Part shown: positions 1 through 6,946 of the stretch, piece by piece
How positions within the stretch are numbered: position 1 is the first letter of the stretch
How the letters are laid out: every line of letters starts with the position of its first letter
From: Acholeplasmataceae bacterium UBA6235
GTDB taxonomy: Bacteria > Bacillota_I > Bacilli_A > Acholeplasmatales > UBA5453
DNA: 8,969 bases
Direction: 5' to 3'
Assembly (NCBI GenBank): GCA_002441525.1
Contig: DJWH01000089.1
Span: 6,321 to 15,289 of the forward strand
Program-made: the position numbers and the translations under genes
Notes under the pieces: generated by a model
What the model saw: only the letters and a program-made list of their open reading frames with translations
Told to the model about the DNA's origin: nothing
Database searches by the model: none

Positions 1-1
1 C

Positions 2-406
2 TGTGATAACGATGTGGTCGATCACCAAGTGGTATCGATTGAATTTGAAAATCAAGCAACCGCTAGTTTTACGATGACCGCATTTACCCATGAAAATACC
101 AGAACCATCAAAGTGATGGGGACCAAAGGTGAAATCCGTGGTCACATGGATAAAAATACCTTAGAGGTATATACGTTTGGCAACGAACAACCAAAACGTA
201 TCGACTTAAATCATAGTCAATATGGACATGGTGGTGGAGATCAAGGCATCATGGCAGCTTTCGTTCAGCTCATCCATCAAAAGAGATTTGATTTACCAAG
301 CCTTGAGATTTCAACTCAAGCCCACTTGTTGGCATTTATGGCTGAAACCGCTCGATTAGAAGGGCGTGTTGTAAAATTCGACGAATTTACGAAGGTCAAA
401 CCATGA
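2..406 (+). CDS. Gfo/Idh/MocA-family oxidoreductase, C-terminal part (5' truncated by window)
   Basis: The frame is open to the left edge of the window, so the N-terminal NAD(P)-binding Rossmann domain is missing and the true start lies upstream. A GTG at 14 could be mistaken for a start. About 134 residues are visible, ending in TGA at 404-406. The opening residues CDNDVVDHQVVSIEFEN, followed by a stretch rich in A/S/T/F, and the later GHGGGDQGIMAAFV segment are typical of the C-terminal alpha/beta substrate-binding domain of Gfo/Idh/MocA dehydrogenases. Members oxidise or reduce sugars, inositols and related polyols with NAD(P); the substrate cannot be told from this fragment. It is probably cytoplasmic. 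The stop overlaps the start of the next gene (ATGA at 403-406), implying co-transcription and translational coupling with the acetyltransferase. The family is confident, the substrate unknown. Confidence 0.85.
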   Translation, partial: CDNDVVDHQVVSIEFENQATASFTMTAFTHENTRTIKVMGTKGEIRGHMDKNTLEVYTFGNEQPKRIDLNHSQYGHGGGDQGIMAAFVQLIHQKRFDLPSLEISTQAHLLAFMAETARLEGRVVKFDEFTKVKP

Positions 407-1482
407 TTCTTTTTCAAACTGCCAATAAAAAGACACGCTTAAGCGCTATCGAATTATCGATTAGAACCTTTAAGGCCAACATGGGAGAACAGTTTACCCT
501 GTTGTTTAGCCATCATAATCGTAAACACATGTTTTTAGCACTAGACGGCCAAAAAGTGGTTTCGATGGTCAATTATTATCCGTCGCGAATTACACTGAAT
601 GGCATTCAATTCAATGTCGCATCGATAGGGTCGGTTTGTACAGATACGGCGTATCGTGGACAAAACCTCGCTTCAAAATTATTGATAAATGCAGAACAAG
701 CCATGATTCAATCATCCATCGATTTTACCATCATTTCGGGTTCTGGTGGGATTTATGAAAGATTTGGTGCACGTGATGTGGGATACAATCATGAGTATTT
801 GATACCAATTGAACAATTTCCAAAAGATGAGAAGATGCATATTAGAGTTTATCAAGACAGCGATTTTGAAGATATCTACGCGTTTTATCAAAACGAAAGT
901 CATCGATATCTACGAACCAAAGCAGAATTCAAACAATTATTAAAATCACAAACTGTCGCAGATACTTATTGTACCTACCCTGTAGTCGTGATAGAAAAAG
1001 AACGACTTATTGTCGGATATGTTATTTTGAATCACTATGAAGATGCGAAAGATTTGTGGGTTAAAGAATTTGCTGGAAATAGGCAGACTTTTTACAATGC
1101 CATACAGGCGTTGTTAACCTTTTTCAAAAAGACAGAAATCCATTTGGTGGTATCTGCCATCGATCCTTTAAATGGGTTATTTAGCACAAAACCTCATAAA
1201 ATCATTACTCAAGAAGCCAGTATTAAAATCATCCATAGGGCTGACTTCGTGTCCAAAATTAACCACTATTTTTCAAAACAAAAAGCAGACTATGAATTGT
1301 CTATTTCAGGTGCTCATTATGTTTTGAAAGGTCAACAAAAAAGACATCAATTGAACGATGATGAATTGTTATTACTCATTTTTAGTGGTCAGAATAGTAG
1401 TGAAATATGGCATGAACAAGAGATTCAATCGATGGGTTTTCCACTCCCATTACCGTGGTCTCATAATTTAAACTATCAATAA
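403..1482 (+). CDS. Eis-like GNAT-family N-acetyltransferase (359 aa)
   Basis: This is a predicted acetyl-CoA-dependent N-acetyltransferase. Residues about 1-135 form a GNAT domain: the strand VASIGSVCTD (72-81) leads into the acetyl-CoA-binding motif YRGQNLASKLL (84-94), and FTIISGSGGIYERFG (108-122) matches the later core strand and helix. In the usual R/Q-x-x-G-x-G/A pattern the middle glycine is Asn88. Residues about 145-260 (MHIRVYQDSDFEDIYAFY onward) look like a second, divergent GNAT fold. Residues about 270-359 resemble the small C-terminal domain of Eis-like enzymes, ending in FPLPLPWSHNLNY. The length (359) is close to, though somewhat below, that of three-domain Eis-type proteins. 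No signal peptide or membrane segment is seen, so it is probably cytoplasmic. The ATG overlaps the preceding oxidoreductase stop by 4 nt, so the acetylated substrate may belong to the same sugar or polyol pathway; that link is inference. Amino groups of small molecules or protein N-termini are alternatives. Confidence 0.83.
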   Translation: MILFQTANKKTRLSAIELSIRTFKANMGEQFTLLFSHHNRKHMFLALDGQKVVSMVNYYPSRITLNGIQFNVASIGSVCTDTAYRGQNLASKLLINAEQAMIQSSIDFTIISGSGGIYERFGARDVGYNHEYLIPIEQFPKDEKMHIRVYQDSDFEDIYAFYQNESHRYLRTKAEFKQLLKSQTVADTYCTYPVVVIEKERLIVGYVILNHYEDAKDLWVKEFAGNRQTFYNAIQALLTFFKKTEIHLVVSAIDPLNGLFSTKPHKIITQEASIKIIHRADFVSKINHYFSKQKADYELSISGAHYVLKGQQKRHQLNDDELLLLIFSGQNSSEIWHEQEIQSMGFPLPLPWSHNLNYQ

Positions 1483-1589
1483 AAACTATATACTATGTAT
1501 ATAAATTTCAAATATTTGAATAAAAAACATATAATAACATCTAAAACAAGATGTAAATACATATTTTTCTAATACTATAGTTTTTAAAA

Positions 1590-1614
1590 AAAGGGCTGTC
1601 AACGACAGCTCTTT
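1590..1614 (-). terminator. Intrinsic terminator between convergent GNAT and TPM genes
   Basis: The stem pairs 1590-1600 with 1604-1614 (aaagggctgtc / gacagctcttt, one G-T wobble) around a 3-nt loop. Read on the minus strand it is followed by a run of seven T (1592-1586), then more A/T, so it terminates the lemA-TPM operon 5 nt past its stop. Read on the plus strand the tail is a poorer T-rich stretch (1612-1620), which may still end the GNAT transcript. It is probably bidirectional. The rest of the 1483-1618 gap is very AT-rich; it holds a 14-bp palindrome at 1507-1520 and no gene that I can support. Confidence 0.85.
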
Positions 1615-1618
1615 ATTG

Positions 1619-2398
1619 TTATATACCTCGACCACCACTGCCACCACCACCGCCACGGATTTTGATGACTGTGAATCCACAACCGAATCCCAATAAAACG
1701 ACGATGAGTGCGATACCCCAACCTGACCCTATGTTCAAGCCATTGATGGAAAGAATACTGAGTATCAAACCTAAGATGTCGGTTGAACCAGTATCTTCAT
1801 GGACATAAGGTGCATCCATCATATCATCATAAAATTCATCCATATCATAAGGTAGAGGTTCTTCACCATAAACTTTATCATACAGCAAATTGAGTAGCTC
1901 ATATTGGAATTGCATCAATTTCATATCGATGATGCCATAATGAATATCTGCGTAAAAATAATCCTCACGCATCATATTCATTTCTGTCGGGGTCAAATAT
2001 TCTTCTAAACCATAACCAGGTTCCATTTGAACTTCAAGGATATCTTGATAAGTGATCCCGTCATCAACGTACTCATTGACGAATATCAGCACCAAAAGGC
2101 CCATGTCAGTGTCTTTATTACCTGGTGCCCATTGCTCAAATATTTCAACACGGTCATAATCTGCAATCTCACTCGCATCCTCAACTAAAAAGGTTGCGTA
2201 CACAATTTGAATGTCACCATATTCTTCATATAGATAACGATTTTGGGCCGTAATCAGCCGTTCTGTGTATTGCGTGAGTGATTCTGCGTAATCATTGACA
2301 TAGTAACGAAACGTTGGATCTGGGTATTTGTTTTGCTTACAGGAAACAAGCAGAAGACTGAAAGCGGAAATGAATAGCCATTTCCAAAGGCGTTTCAT
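1619..2398 (-). CDS. TPM-domain lipoprotein with C-terminal membrane anchor (259 aa)
   Basis: Residues 1-20 form a lipoprotein signal: a charged N-terminus (MKRLWKW), a hydrophobic core and the lipobox LLVSC, with Cys20 as the predicted lipidated residue. Residues about 28-175 match the extracytoplasmic TPM domain (DUF477, YgcG/Psb32-like): RYYVNDYAESL at 31-41, FEQWAPGNKDTDMGLLVLI at 87-105, and VQMEPGYGLEEYLTP at 123-137. An acidic linker (about 178-203) leads to hydrophobic segments at about 207-219 and 226-246, then a glycine-rich tail (RGGGGGSGGRGI). Tails of this kind are common in the family. The mature protein would thus be tethered by a lipid at one end and a membrane helix at the other. 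TPM proteins have been linked to phosphatase-like activity, membrane protein repair and envelope functions; the role here is unknown. It starts 2 nt after the lemA stop without a clear ribosome site, so translation is probably coupled to lemA. Confidence 0.85.
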   Translation of the reverse strand: MKRLWKWLFISAFSLLLVSCKQNKYPDPTFRYYVNDYAESLTQYTERLITAQNRYLYEEYGDIQIVYATFLVEDASEIADYDRVEIFEQWAPGNKDTDMGLLVLIFVNEYVDDGITYQDILEVQMEPGYGLEEYLTPTEMNMMREDYFYADIHYGIIDMKLMQFQYELLNLLYDKVYGEEPLPYDMDEFYDDMMDAPYVHEDTGSTDILGLILSILSINGLNIGSGWGIALIVVLLGFGCGFTVIKIRGGGGGSGGRGI

Positions 2399-2400
2399 CC

Positions 2401-2991
2401 CTAATCACCAAAATTGATGTCTGGTACTTCACCGGCACCATCATTGATTTTCCAATAGGTTTTGCTGGTATCAAAATTAAACATTTGAACAAATAAAACC
2501 CTTGGGAATTGACTGGCCGAACGGTTATAAGTTTCAACCGATTCGTTGTATCTTAAACGCGCGGTACTCAAAGCGGATTCCATGGAACTGATTTCAATCA
2601 TTAAACTGATATATACTTGATTCGATTTGATTTCCGGGTTATCTTCCACAATCGCTAATAAAGCGTTGATGGCTTCAACTTGTAAAGCGTCGGCTTCAGC
2701 CATGCCATCCGGATCACCTGCGAGTTTCGCAGCAGCGTAGGATGTACGCGCTTCAGTAATCATGGTGAAAATCGATTGTTCAACCGCTGTGTATCCTTCG
2801 ACGACGTCGACCAGCTGATCAATCTTGTCTGTTCTTTCTTGTAGTCTATTATCGATTTGTGCCATACGTCCATTGATGGATTCGTCCAAATCAACCAAAC
2901 GGTTGTAGCCAACCATAAGTGTGATTCCTGTGATAACGATGAGTAAGCTAATGAAACCTGCCAACCCTAAAATAATGCCTTTTGAACCCAT
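2401..2991 (-). CDS. lemA: LemA family membrane protein (196 aa)
   Basis: LemA proteins have one N-terminal membrane helix and a long helical domain; their function is poorly defined. Here the helix is at about residues 5-28. The conserved start YNRLVDLDESINGRMAQIDNRLQ follows from residue 29 (fitting the family pattern YN-LV-----N---AQID--L-R), then LVDVVEGYTAVE at 60-71. The other family block is at about 117-156, DNPEIKSNQ followed by ARLRYNESVETYN, with the usual FPRVLF after it. The length is normal. The start is supported by a strong Shine-Dalgarno site, GGGAGGG at 3005-2999 (minus), 7 nt before the ATG, and by a near-consensus promoter. It is the first gene of a two-gene operon with the TPM lipoprotein. 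LemA next to TPM-domain genes is a recurrent pairing in bacteria, which supports a joint envelope role. Confidence 0.93.
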   Translation of the reverse strand: MGSKGIILGLAGFISLLIVITGITLMVGYNRLVDLDESINGRMAQIDNRLQERTDKIDQLVDVVEGYTAVEQSIFTMITEARTSYAAAKLAGDPDGMAEADALQVEAINALLAIVEDNPEIKSNQVYISLMIEISSMESALSTARLRYNESVETYNRSASQFPRVLFVQMFNFDTSKTYWKINDGAGEVPDINFGD

Positions 2992-3027
2992 AGATTATCC
3001 CTCCCACGTGATAACAAATTTTTATAC

Positions 3028-3056
3028 ATTATACATCGACTTTTTCACTTTATCAA
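3028..3056 (-). promoter_or_regulatory. Sigma-70 promoter of the lemA-TPM operon
   Basis: On the minus strand the -35 box TTGATA (3056-3051) and a perfect -10 box TATAAT (3033-3028) are separated by exactly 17 bp. Transcription should start near 3021, giving a leader of about 30 nt that carries GGGAGGG. The DNA from about 3075 to 3100, upstream of the -35 box, is almost pure A/T and could act as an UP-like element (inference). Confidence 0.85.
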
Positions 3057-3117
3057 ACGATTGGTCACAGATATTGAGAATATTATTAAAAAAATATTAA
3101 AATCGCGTCTAAATAAC

Positions 3118-3146
3118 AAAAAAATAGCCTTTTTAGGGGCTATTTT
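3118..3146 (-). terminator. Intrinsic terminator of the amylase-family gene, overlapping its stop codon
   Basis: On the minus strand AAAATAGCC (3146-3138) pairs with GGCTATTTT (3129-3121) across an 8-nt loop, and T's continue to 3118. The gene's TAG stop (3142-3140) lies in the first arm of the stem, so the ribosome must clear the stop before the hairpin can form. It separates the amylase-family gene from the lemA promoter. Confidence 0.85.
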
Positions 3147-5224
3147 GATTTGTTTTTTTGTAATACCAAGATTTTAACTTCACCAGCACCCATGAAGAAA
3201 TATGGGTTTTGGTTTTCATCGAATTCATAGAACATTCTAGGGCCGGATTCATGCATCGCATACAAGATACGACCTTCATTCTGATTTAAATCGAAACGCT
3301 TGCGAATTGGTCTTAAATCAATCTTCACGTGTTGTGCATCAAATGGATTGGCATTACCTACGATGATGAGTACTTCATCTTTCGCTTCATACGCAAATCC
3401 TACTGGATTATACCCTTCTAAGAAACTGATTGGTAGGTAGTTTTTCTTATCGGTGATGACATTGAGGTATTTCTTACGAATCGGTTTAACTCTTGCAAGA
3501 TTATCTGGAATGTCGTTATGCATGTGATTTAAATAATGTAACGCAAACTTATCGAACAACGCTAACTTCATGTAGAATGGGTCTTCGGCGGGTAACATAT
3601 AGAGTTCGTTCGGTCGTGGGTCAATCCCTGTATTCATCGGTTGACGTTCATAAACTTCTTGACCAGAGTTGATGAATGGTACACCATTTGGCATAAACAT
3701 ATTCATGACAGTTAAGAACTTGGATAGGTTTTGTCCCCCATCACGTGCAGCCAATCTTGGGGTATCGTGGGTTTCACCACACGCAAACACAGCACAGTCT
3801 AAGTCCACACTTTTATAGTAGAAGTGGTGGAGTTTACCTTCCCAAATATGAGGTTGCATCGAGAAACCATTACCGATGATCATGTTGTAACCCAAACCTC
3901 TCGCAAACTTCGCGTTGTCGACATTGAGTTCTTCAGCAATAAATGCGAAATCAGGATCCACTTCACGCGCGGTTTTAATGATTTGGTTGACCAATTCCTT
4001 AGGTAATGCATGTCCCATATCGATTCTCGCACCATCAATACCATAGGTTTTTTGATAGTGAGGGATGATGTTGGCTAAGGTATCCCACAACTCTTTGTTG
4101 GGCTTATGTCCAGGGTATAAATTGGATTTGATGGTATCAAACAAAATGTAAGGCGCGACATTCTTATCTTCTAAGAATTTAGAGGTTTCAATTGGATGGT
4201 CAAGATACATTCTAAAGAACGTCACATCGGTCCAAGGTGGTTGAATATCATTGATATGATCAGAGAACGCTGGGGCGATGGTCAATCCAAAGTGTTTGTC
4301 TACCAATTCAAGGATAGAACCACCTTTTCTTGCGTATTCTTTCTTGAGTTTAGCCCAAAGTTCCTTGTTTTGAGTCTTCGGATCAAATTGGAAACGACGG
4401 ATGTGTTCTAAGACTTTTTTACTCTTATACACTGTCGGCATATATTTCATGGTAGGTGATACAGTCCGATCATTGATTTCATCGACGTATGGTGGGTTAT
4501 ATACCGCTAAATCCGAGGATTTAATCCAGTAGAACCAATCTGGATGATCGATGATGAGGTCACTTTCGGTGGCGTTGGTTCTTGGAATGATATCAATCAT
4601 CACACGCATACCCAATGTATGAGCGGCTTCAACCAAGGCTTGGAATTGGTCATCGAGTGATAAGGCTTCACCAACCATAGGGTCGGCTAAACTAGGGTCT
4701 AATTCAAAGAAGTTTGATACACCATAAGGTGAACCCAATTCACCTTTTTTGTTTTTCAATGAGAATTTGGAAATCGGTAATAAGTAGATGGCATCGACAC
4801 CCATTTTATCGAGTAATGGGAGTAGGGCTAACGTCTTGATGAATGTACCGGTTTCTTTTAAATGGTAAATATTGTTTTCATCGACATAACCGTTACGGTC
4901 ATGGTCCCATGTGGTGGACGTACGAATCATCATGGAATAGACGGTGGATTTTAAAATCCAGTCACCACCCATATGCTTTTTCGCAATCTTCGCTTCTTTG
5001 AGTTGAGACAAAGAGGCCACTTCATGGCTTTCGTAGTGTTTTAATAAGACTTGGTCGATTAGATCCACCAAAAAATCATAGGGGTTCACCAAGTGTTCCC
5101 CGTTATTCAAAATCGATAATGACGAATGACCAAACAAATTAAACATTTCAGGTATTGCATAATTGAGTGGATAGTTTGGTTTATTGGCCACTAACGCTTC
5201 GCGTAGTTTTAATAGTTTTGACAT
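3140..5224 (-). CDS. GH13 alpha-amylase-family protein, cytoplasmic (694 aa)
   Basis: This is a glycoside hydrolase family 13 enzyme expected to act on alpha-glucan or maltooligosaccharide. The barrel begins near residue 127 with GTFIKTLALLPLLDKMGVDAIYLLPIS and GELGSPYGVSNFFEL (161-175). Region I is DIIPRTN (211-217), region II is DGARIDMGH (397-405) with probable nucleophile Asp402, region III is FIAEELN (428-434) with Glu431 as likely acid/base, and region IV is ETHDTPR (484-490) with His486 and Asp487. All catalytic positions therefore look intact. A beta-rich C-terminal domain follows, about 600-690. HPDWFYWI (227-234) and YNPPY (242-246) recall GlgE-like GH13 proteins, but maltosyltransferase activity cannot be claimed. 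An EF-hand-like loop, DHDRNGYVDENN, lies at 107-118. The first ~90 residues are helical and unassigned. No signal peptide is seen, so it probably works on internal or imported glucans. The start is backed by GTGAGGA 7 nt upstream. Hydrolase versus transferase is open. Confidence 0.87.
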   Translation of the reverse strand: MSKLLKLREALVANKPNYPLNYAIPEMFNLFGHSSLSILNNGEHLVNPYDFLVDLIDQVLLKHYESHEVASLSQLKEAKIAKKHMGGDWILKSTVYSMMIRTSTTWDHDRNGYVDENNIYHLKETGTFIKTLALLPLLDKMGVDAIYLLPISKFSLKNKKGELGSPYGVSNFFELDPSLADPMVGEALSLDDQFQALVEAAHTLGMRVMIDIIPRTNATESDLIIDHPDWFYWIKSSDLAVYNPPYVDEINDRTVSPTMKYMPTVYKSKKVLEHIRRFQFDPKTQNKELWAKLKKEYARKGGSILELVDKHFGLTIAPAFSDHINDIQPPWTDVTFFRMYLDHPIETSKFLEDKNVAPYILFDTIKSNLYPGHKPNKELWDTLANIIPHYQKTYGIDGARIDMGHALPKELVNQIIKTAREVDPDFAFIAEELNVDNAKFARGLGYNMIIGNGFSMQPHIWEGKLHHFYYKSVDLDCAVFACGETHDTPRLAARDGGQNLSKFLTVMNMFMPNGVPFINSGQEVYERQPMNTGIDPRPNELYMLPAEDPFYMKLALFDKFALHYLNHMHNDIPDNLARVKPIRKKYLNVITDKKNYLPISFLEGYNPVGFAYEAKDEVLIIVGNANPFDAQHVKIDLRPIRKRFDLNQNEGRILYAMHESGPRMFYEFDENQNPYFFMGAGEVKILVLQKNKSK

Positions 5225-5250
5225 ATAGTATCCTCACTTTACCATACTTC

Positions 5251-5259
5251 ATTATAGCA
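5251..5259 (-). promoter_or_regulatory. Extended -10 promoter of the amylase-family gene
   Basis: On the minus strand TGC followed by TATAAT (5259-5251) fits the extended -10 pattern TGnTATAAT. No good -35 box lies 17 bp upstream (TGTTAA at best), as is often the case for extended -10 or activator-dependent promoters. The start should be near 5244. The ribosome site GTGAGGA (5237-5231) lies 7 nt before the ATG. Confidence 0.7.
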
Positions 5260-5297
5260 TGGCTCATTTACATTTAACATTGTTAAGGCGAAAAGAA

Positions 5298-5318
5298 GAA
5301 AGCGTTTACACATAGAAA
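5298..5318. promoter_or_regulatory. Cre-like element upstream of the amylase-family promoter
   Basis: The first part, AGAAAGCGTTTACA (5297-5310), matches the catabolite-responsive element consensus TGWAANCGNTNNCA with one mismatch, at the first base. It is followed by ATAGAAA (5312-5318). The 21 bp at 5298-5318 agree at 18 positions with 6947-6967 upstream of gpmI. It sits about 54-74 bp upstream of the predicted start, too far to block polymerase directly and more in keeping with an activator site. A CcpA/LacI-family regulator is the natural candidate; the binding protein is inference. Confidence 0.5.
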
Positions 5319-5323
5319 GCATC

Positions 5324-5344
5324 AAAAAAGATGGCGAACCATCT
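5324..5344 (-). terminator. Intrinsic terminator of gpmI with a UUCG loop
   Basis: On the minus strand AGATGG (5344-5339) pairs with CCATCT (5334-5329) around the tetraloop TTCG, followed by a T run (5329-5324). It starts 2 nt past the gpmI stop. UUCG loops are known to be stable. The hairpin isolates gpmI from the amylase-family gene downstream. Confidence 0.87.
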
Positions 5345-5346
5345 CT

Positions 5347-6882
5347 TTATTTAATGATTAAGGATTTTCCAGTCATTTCGGCTGGTTGTTCAACCCCAAG
5401 TAAGTCTAACATGGTTGGTGCGACATCACACAATGCGCCACCATCACGTAGTTTTAAACCTTTCTTAGTAACAACCACCGGGACTAGGTTAGTGGTATGT
5501 GCGGTATGAGGTTTACCAAACTCATCGCGCATCTTTTCAGCGTTACCATGGTCTGCTAAGACGATGGCTGTACCACCGATTTGTTCAATGGCTTTCATGA
5601 CTTTGCCTAAGCATTCATCGACTGCTTCAACCGCTTTTGTGGTAGCTTCAATCGATCCGGTATGACCAACCATATCTGGGTTTGCGAAGTTCAACACCAT
5701 GGTGTCATAGTTGTTAGTCAATAACGCTTCAACGACTTTATCGGTGAGTTCATAAGCGCTCATTTCCGGTTTTAAATCGTAGGTTGGTACTTTTGGAGAA
5801 GGTACTAAAATACGGGTTGCACCTTTAAGTTCATAATCCGCTCCACCATCGAAGAAGAAGGTGACATGGGCATACTTTTCAGTTTCTGCGGCTCTGATTT
5901 GATTGAGACCTGCATTCGCGATGACTTGACCATAAATATTCTTTAAGTCATTGAGTTCAAATGCGATTGGACCTTTTACAGTATATGCATAATGCATCAT
6001 CGAGACGAAGAATAAATTATTTGGGATATGGGATGCATCAAAGGTTGCTTTACCTTCAGAATAATATTTGGATACTTCACTTGGGTTAGAAAAAGCGGTT
6101 GCGATACGAATCGCTCTATCTGGACGGAAATTTGCGAAAATAATCGCGTCATTGTCTTCGATTAACCCTTTCTTATTTACGATGAATGGCACAACAAATT
6201 CATCAGTAACGCCATTCGCGTAAGATTCTTCAATGCCACAAATTGGGCAGTCTTTTTCTTCGCCTTTACCTAGGGTCATCGCGTCAACTGATTTTTGTAA
6301 ACGATCCCAGTTGTTGTCGCGGTCCATTGCGTAATAACGGCCATGAACGGTCGCGATACGTGCACCAGCTTCAATCAATTCTTTGACATAACCTAAACCG
6401 GATGTTTGAGGGGTATCTCTACCATCTAAGAACGCATGGTAATAGGTTTTTTGTTCTAATCCATGGGTTTTCGCAAGATCCATCAAAGCGATGATGTGTT
6501 TTGAAGATGCGTGGACACCACCATCACCAGCTAATCCGAAAATATGTAATTTAGAGTTGAATTTTTTCACATGTGCAATCGCGTCTAAAAACGCTTGGTT
6601 TTGGAAAAAGGAACCATCTTTGATTGCGACATTGACACGTGTTAAGGATTGATAAACAACACGTCCAGCCCCTAAGTTCAAATGACCAACTTCACTGTTA
6701 CCCATTTGACCTTCAGGTAAGCCAACGGCTTCCTCAGAAGCTTGAAGTTTGCTATTTGGATAGTTGGCTAAAAGACCATCCAATGTGGGTTTTTTCGCAA
6801 GTGTCACTGAATTCGAATCACTCGCAGGTGCTAACCCTTGACCATCTAAAATAATTAATCCGACAAATTTTTTTGTACTCAT
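5347..6882 (-). CDS. gpmI: 2,3-bisphosphoglycerate-independent phosphoglycerate mutase (511 aa)
   Basis: It interconverts 3- and 2-phosphoglycerate in glycolysis and gluconeogenesis, in the cytoplasm, using two Mn ions and a phosphoserine. Full length for the family. Metal ligands and nucleophile are all present: Asp13 in ILDGQG, Ser63 in GNSEVGH, Asp403 and His407 in NPDMVGH, Asp444 and His445 in ADHGNAE, and His462 in HTAHTTN. Substrate-binding residues are also seen: His124, Arg154 and Asp155 in LDGRDT, Arg188 and Arg194 in the MDRD...WDR segment, Arg253 and Arg256 in NFRPDR, and Lys336. The phosphatase halves are at about 1-75 and 315-511, and the transferase domain lies between. Differences from the usual wording: Gln16 in DGQG, Gln159 in DTPQTS, Asp345 in FFFDGG, and a Cys-Pro-Ile-Cys at 212-215. 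Its start follows a weak ribosome site (GGGG at 6893-6890). Monocistronic, with its own promoter and terminator; divergent from the DUF3137 pair. Confidence 0.97.
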   Translation of the reverse strand: MSTKKFVGLIILDGQGLAPASDSNSVTLAKKPTLDGLLANYPNSKLQASEEAVGLPEGQMGNSEVGHLNLGAGRVVYQSLTRVNVAIKDGSFFQNQAFLDAIAHVKKFNSKLHIFGLAGDGGVHASSKHIIALMDLAKTHGLEQKTYYHAFLDGRDTPQTSGLGYVKELIEAGARIATVHGRYYAMDRDNNWDRLQKSVDAMTLGKGEEKDCPICGIEESYANGVTDEFVVPFIVNKKGLIEDNDAIIFANFRPDRAIRIATAFSNPSEVSKYYSEGKATFDASHIPNNLFFVSMMHYAYTVKGPIAFELNDLKNIYGQVIANAGLNQIRAAETEKYAHVTFFFDGGADYELKGATRILVPSPKVPTYDLKPEMSAYELTDKVVEALLTNNYDTMVLNFANPDMVGHTGSIEATTKAVEAVDECLGKVMKAIEQIGGTAIVLADHGNAEKMRDEFGKPHTAHTTNLVPVVVTKKGLKLRDGGALCDVAPTMLDLLGVEQPAEMTGKSLIIK

Positions 6883-6893
6883 GAATATGCCCC

Positions 6894-6945
6894 ATTTCTA
6901 TTTTTACCAATGTTATTATATAACAATGGCCATCAAAATAGAAAT
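6894..6945. promoter_or_regulatory. Nested inverted repeat around the gpmI promoter
   Basis: The outer arms, ATTTCTATTTT (6894-6904) and AAAATAGAAAT (6935-6945), are perfect complements of 11 bp. The inner arms, CCAATGTTAT (6907-6916) and ATAACAATGG (6920-6929), match at 9 of 10 positions across a 3-bp spacer. The inner dyad covers the gpmI -10 box. The predicted transcript starts near 6908, so most of the structure is not transcribed and would act as DNA, for example as an operator. A/T-rich chance symmetry is the alternative for the outer arms. Confidence 0.45.
6915..6920 (-). promoter_or_regulatory. -10 box of the gpmI promoter
   Basis: On the minus strand TATAAT lies at 6920-6915. An overlapping reading, TGT followed by TATATA, would be an extended -10. 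The -35 position 17 bp away holds only TTCTAT, so the promoter is weak by sequence and may depend on an activator. The leader is short (about 25 nt) with GGGG as the only ribosome site. Confidence 0.6.
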
Positions 6946-6946
6946 T

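Noticed and set aside
14..16. GTG at 14 as the true start of the first gene
   Set aside because: The frame is open to the window edge and the codons before it (Cys-Asp-Asn-Asp) continue the conserved family motif, so the gene is truncated rather than short.
1507..1520. 14-bp perfect palindrome TTCAAATATTTGAA
   Set aside because: It lies downstream of both convergent genes in very AT-rich DNA where short palindromes arise by chance; no promoter is nearby.
1537..1554. Hairpin ACATCT/AGATGT downstream of the GNAT gene as a separate terminator
   Set aside because: The stem has only six mostly A-T pairs and the T run begins about 10 nt later; the 1590-1614 hairpin is a much better terminator.
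1486..1680. Minus-strand frame of 64 codons across the GNAT/TPM gap
   Set aside because: It overlaps the terminator and the glycine-rich end of the TPM gene in another frame; its valine-rich start is the GGN-repeat coding DNA read out of frame.
3824..4411. Two plus-strand frames (3824-4006 and 4196-4411) opposite the GH13 gene
   Set aside because: Both lie wholly inside a well-supported coding gene on the other strand, with no ribosome site or recognisable motifs.
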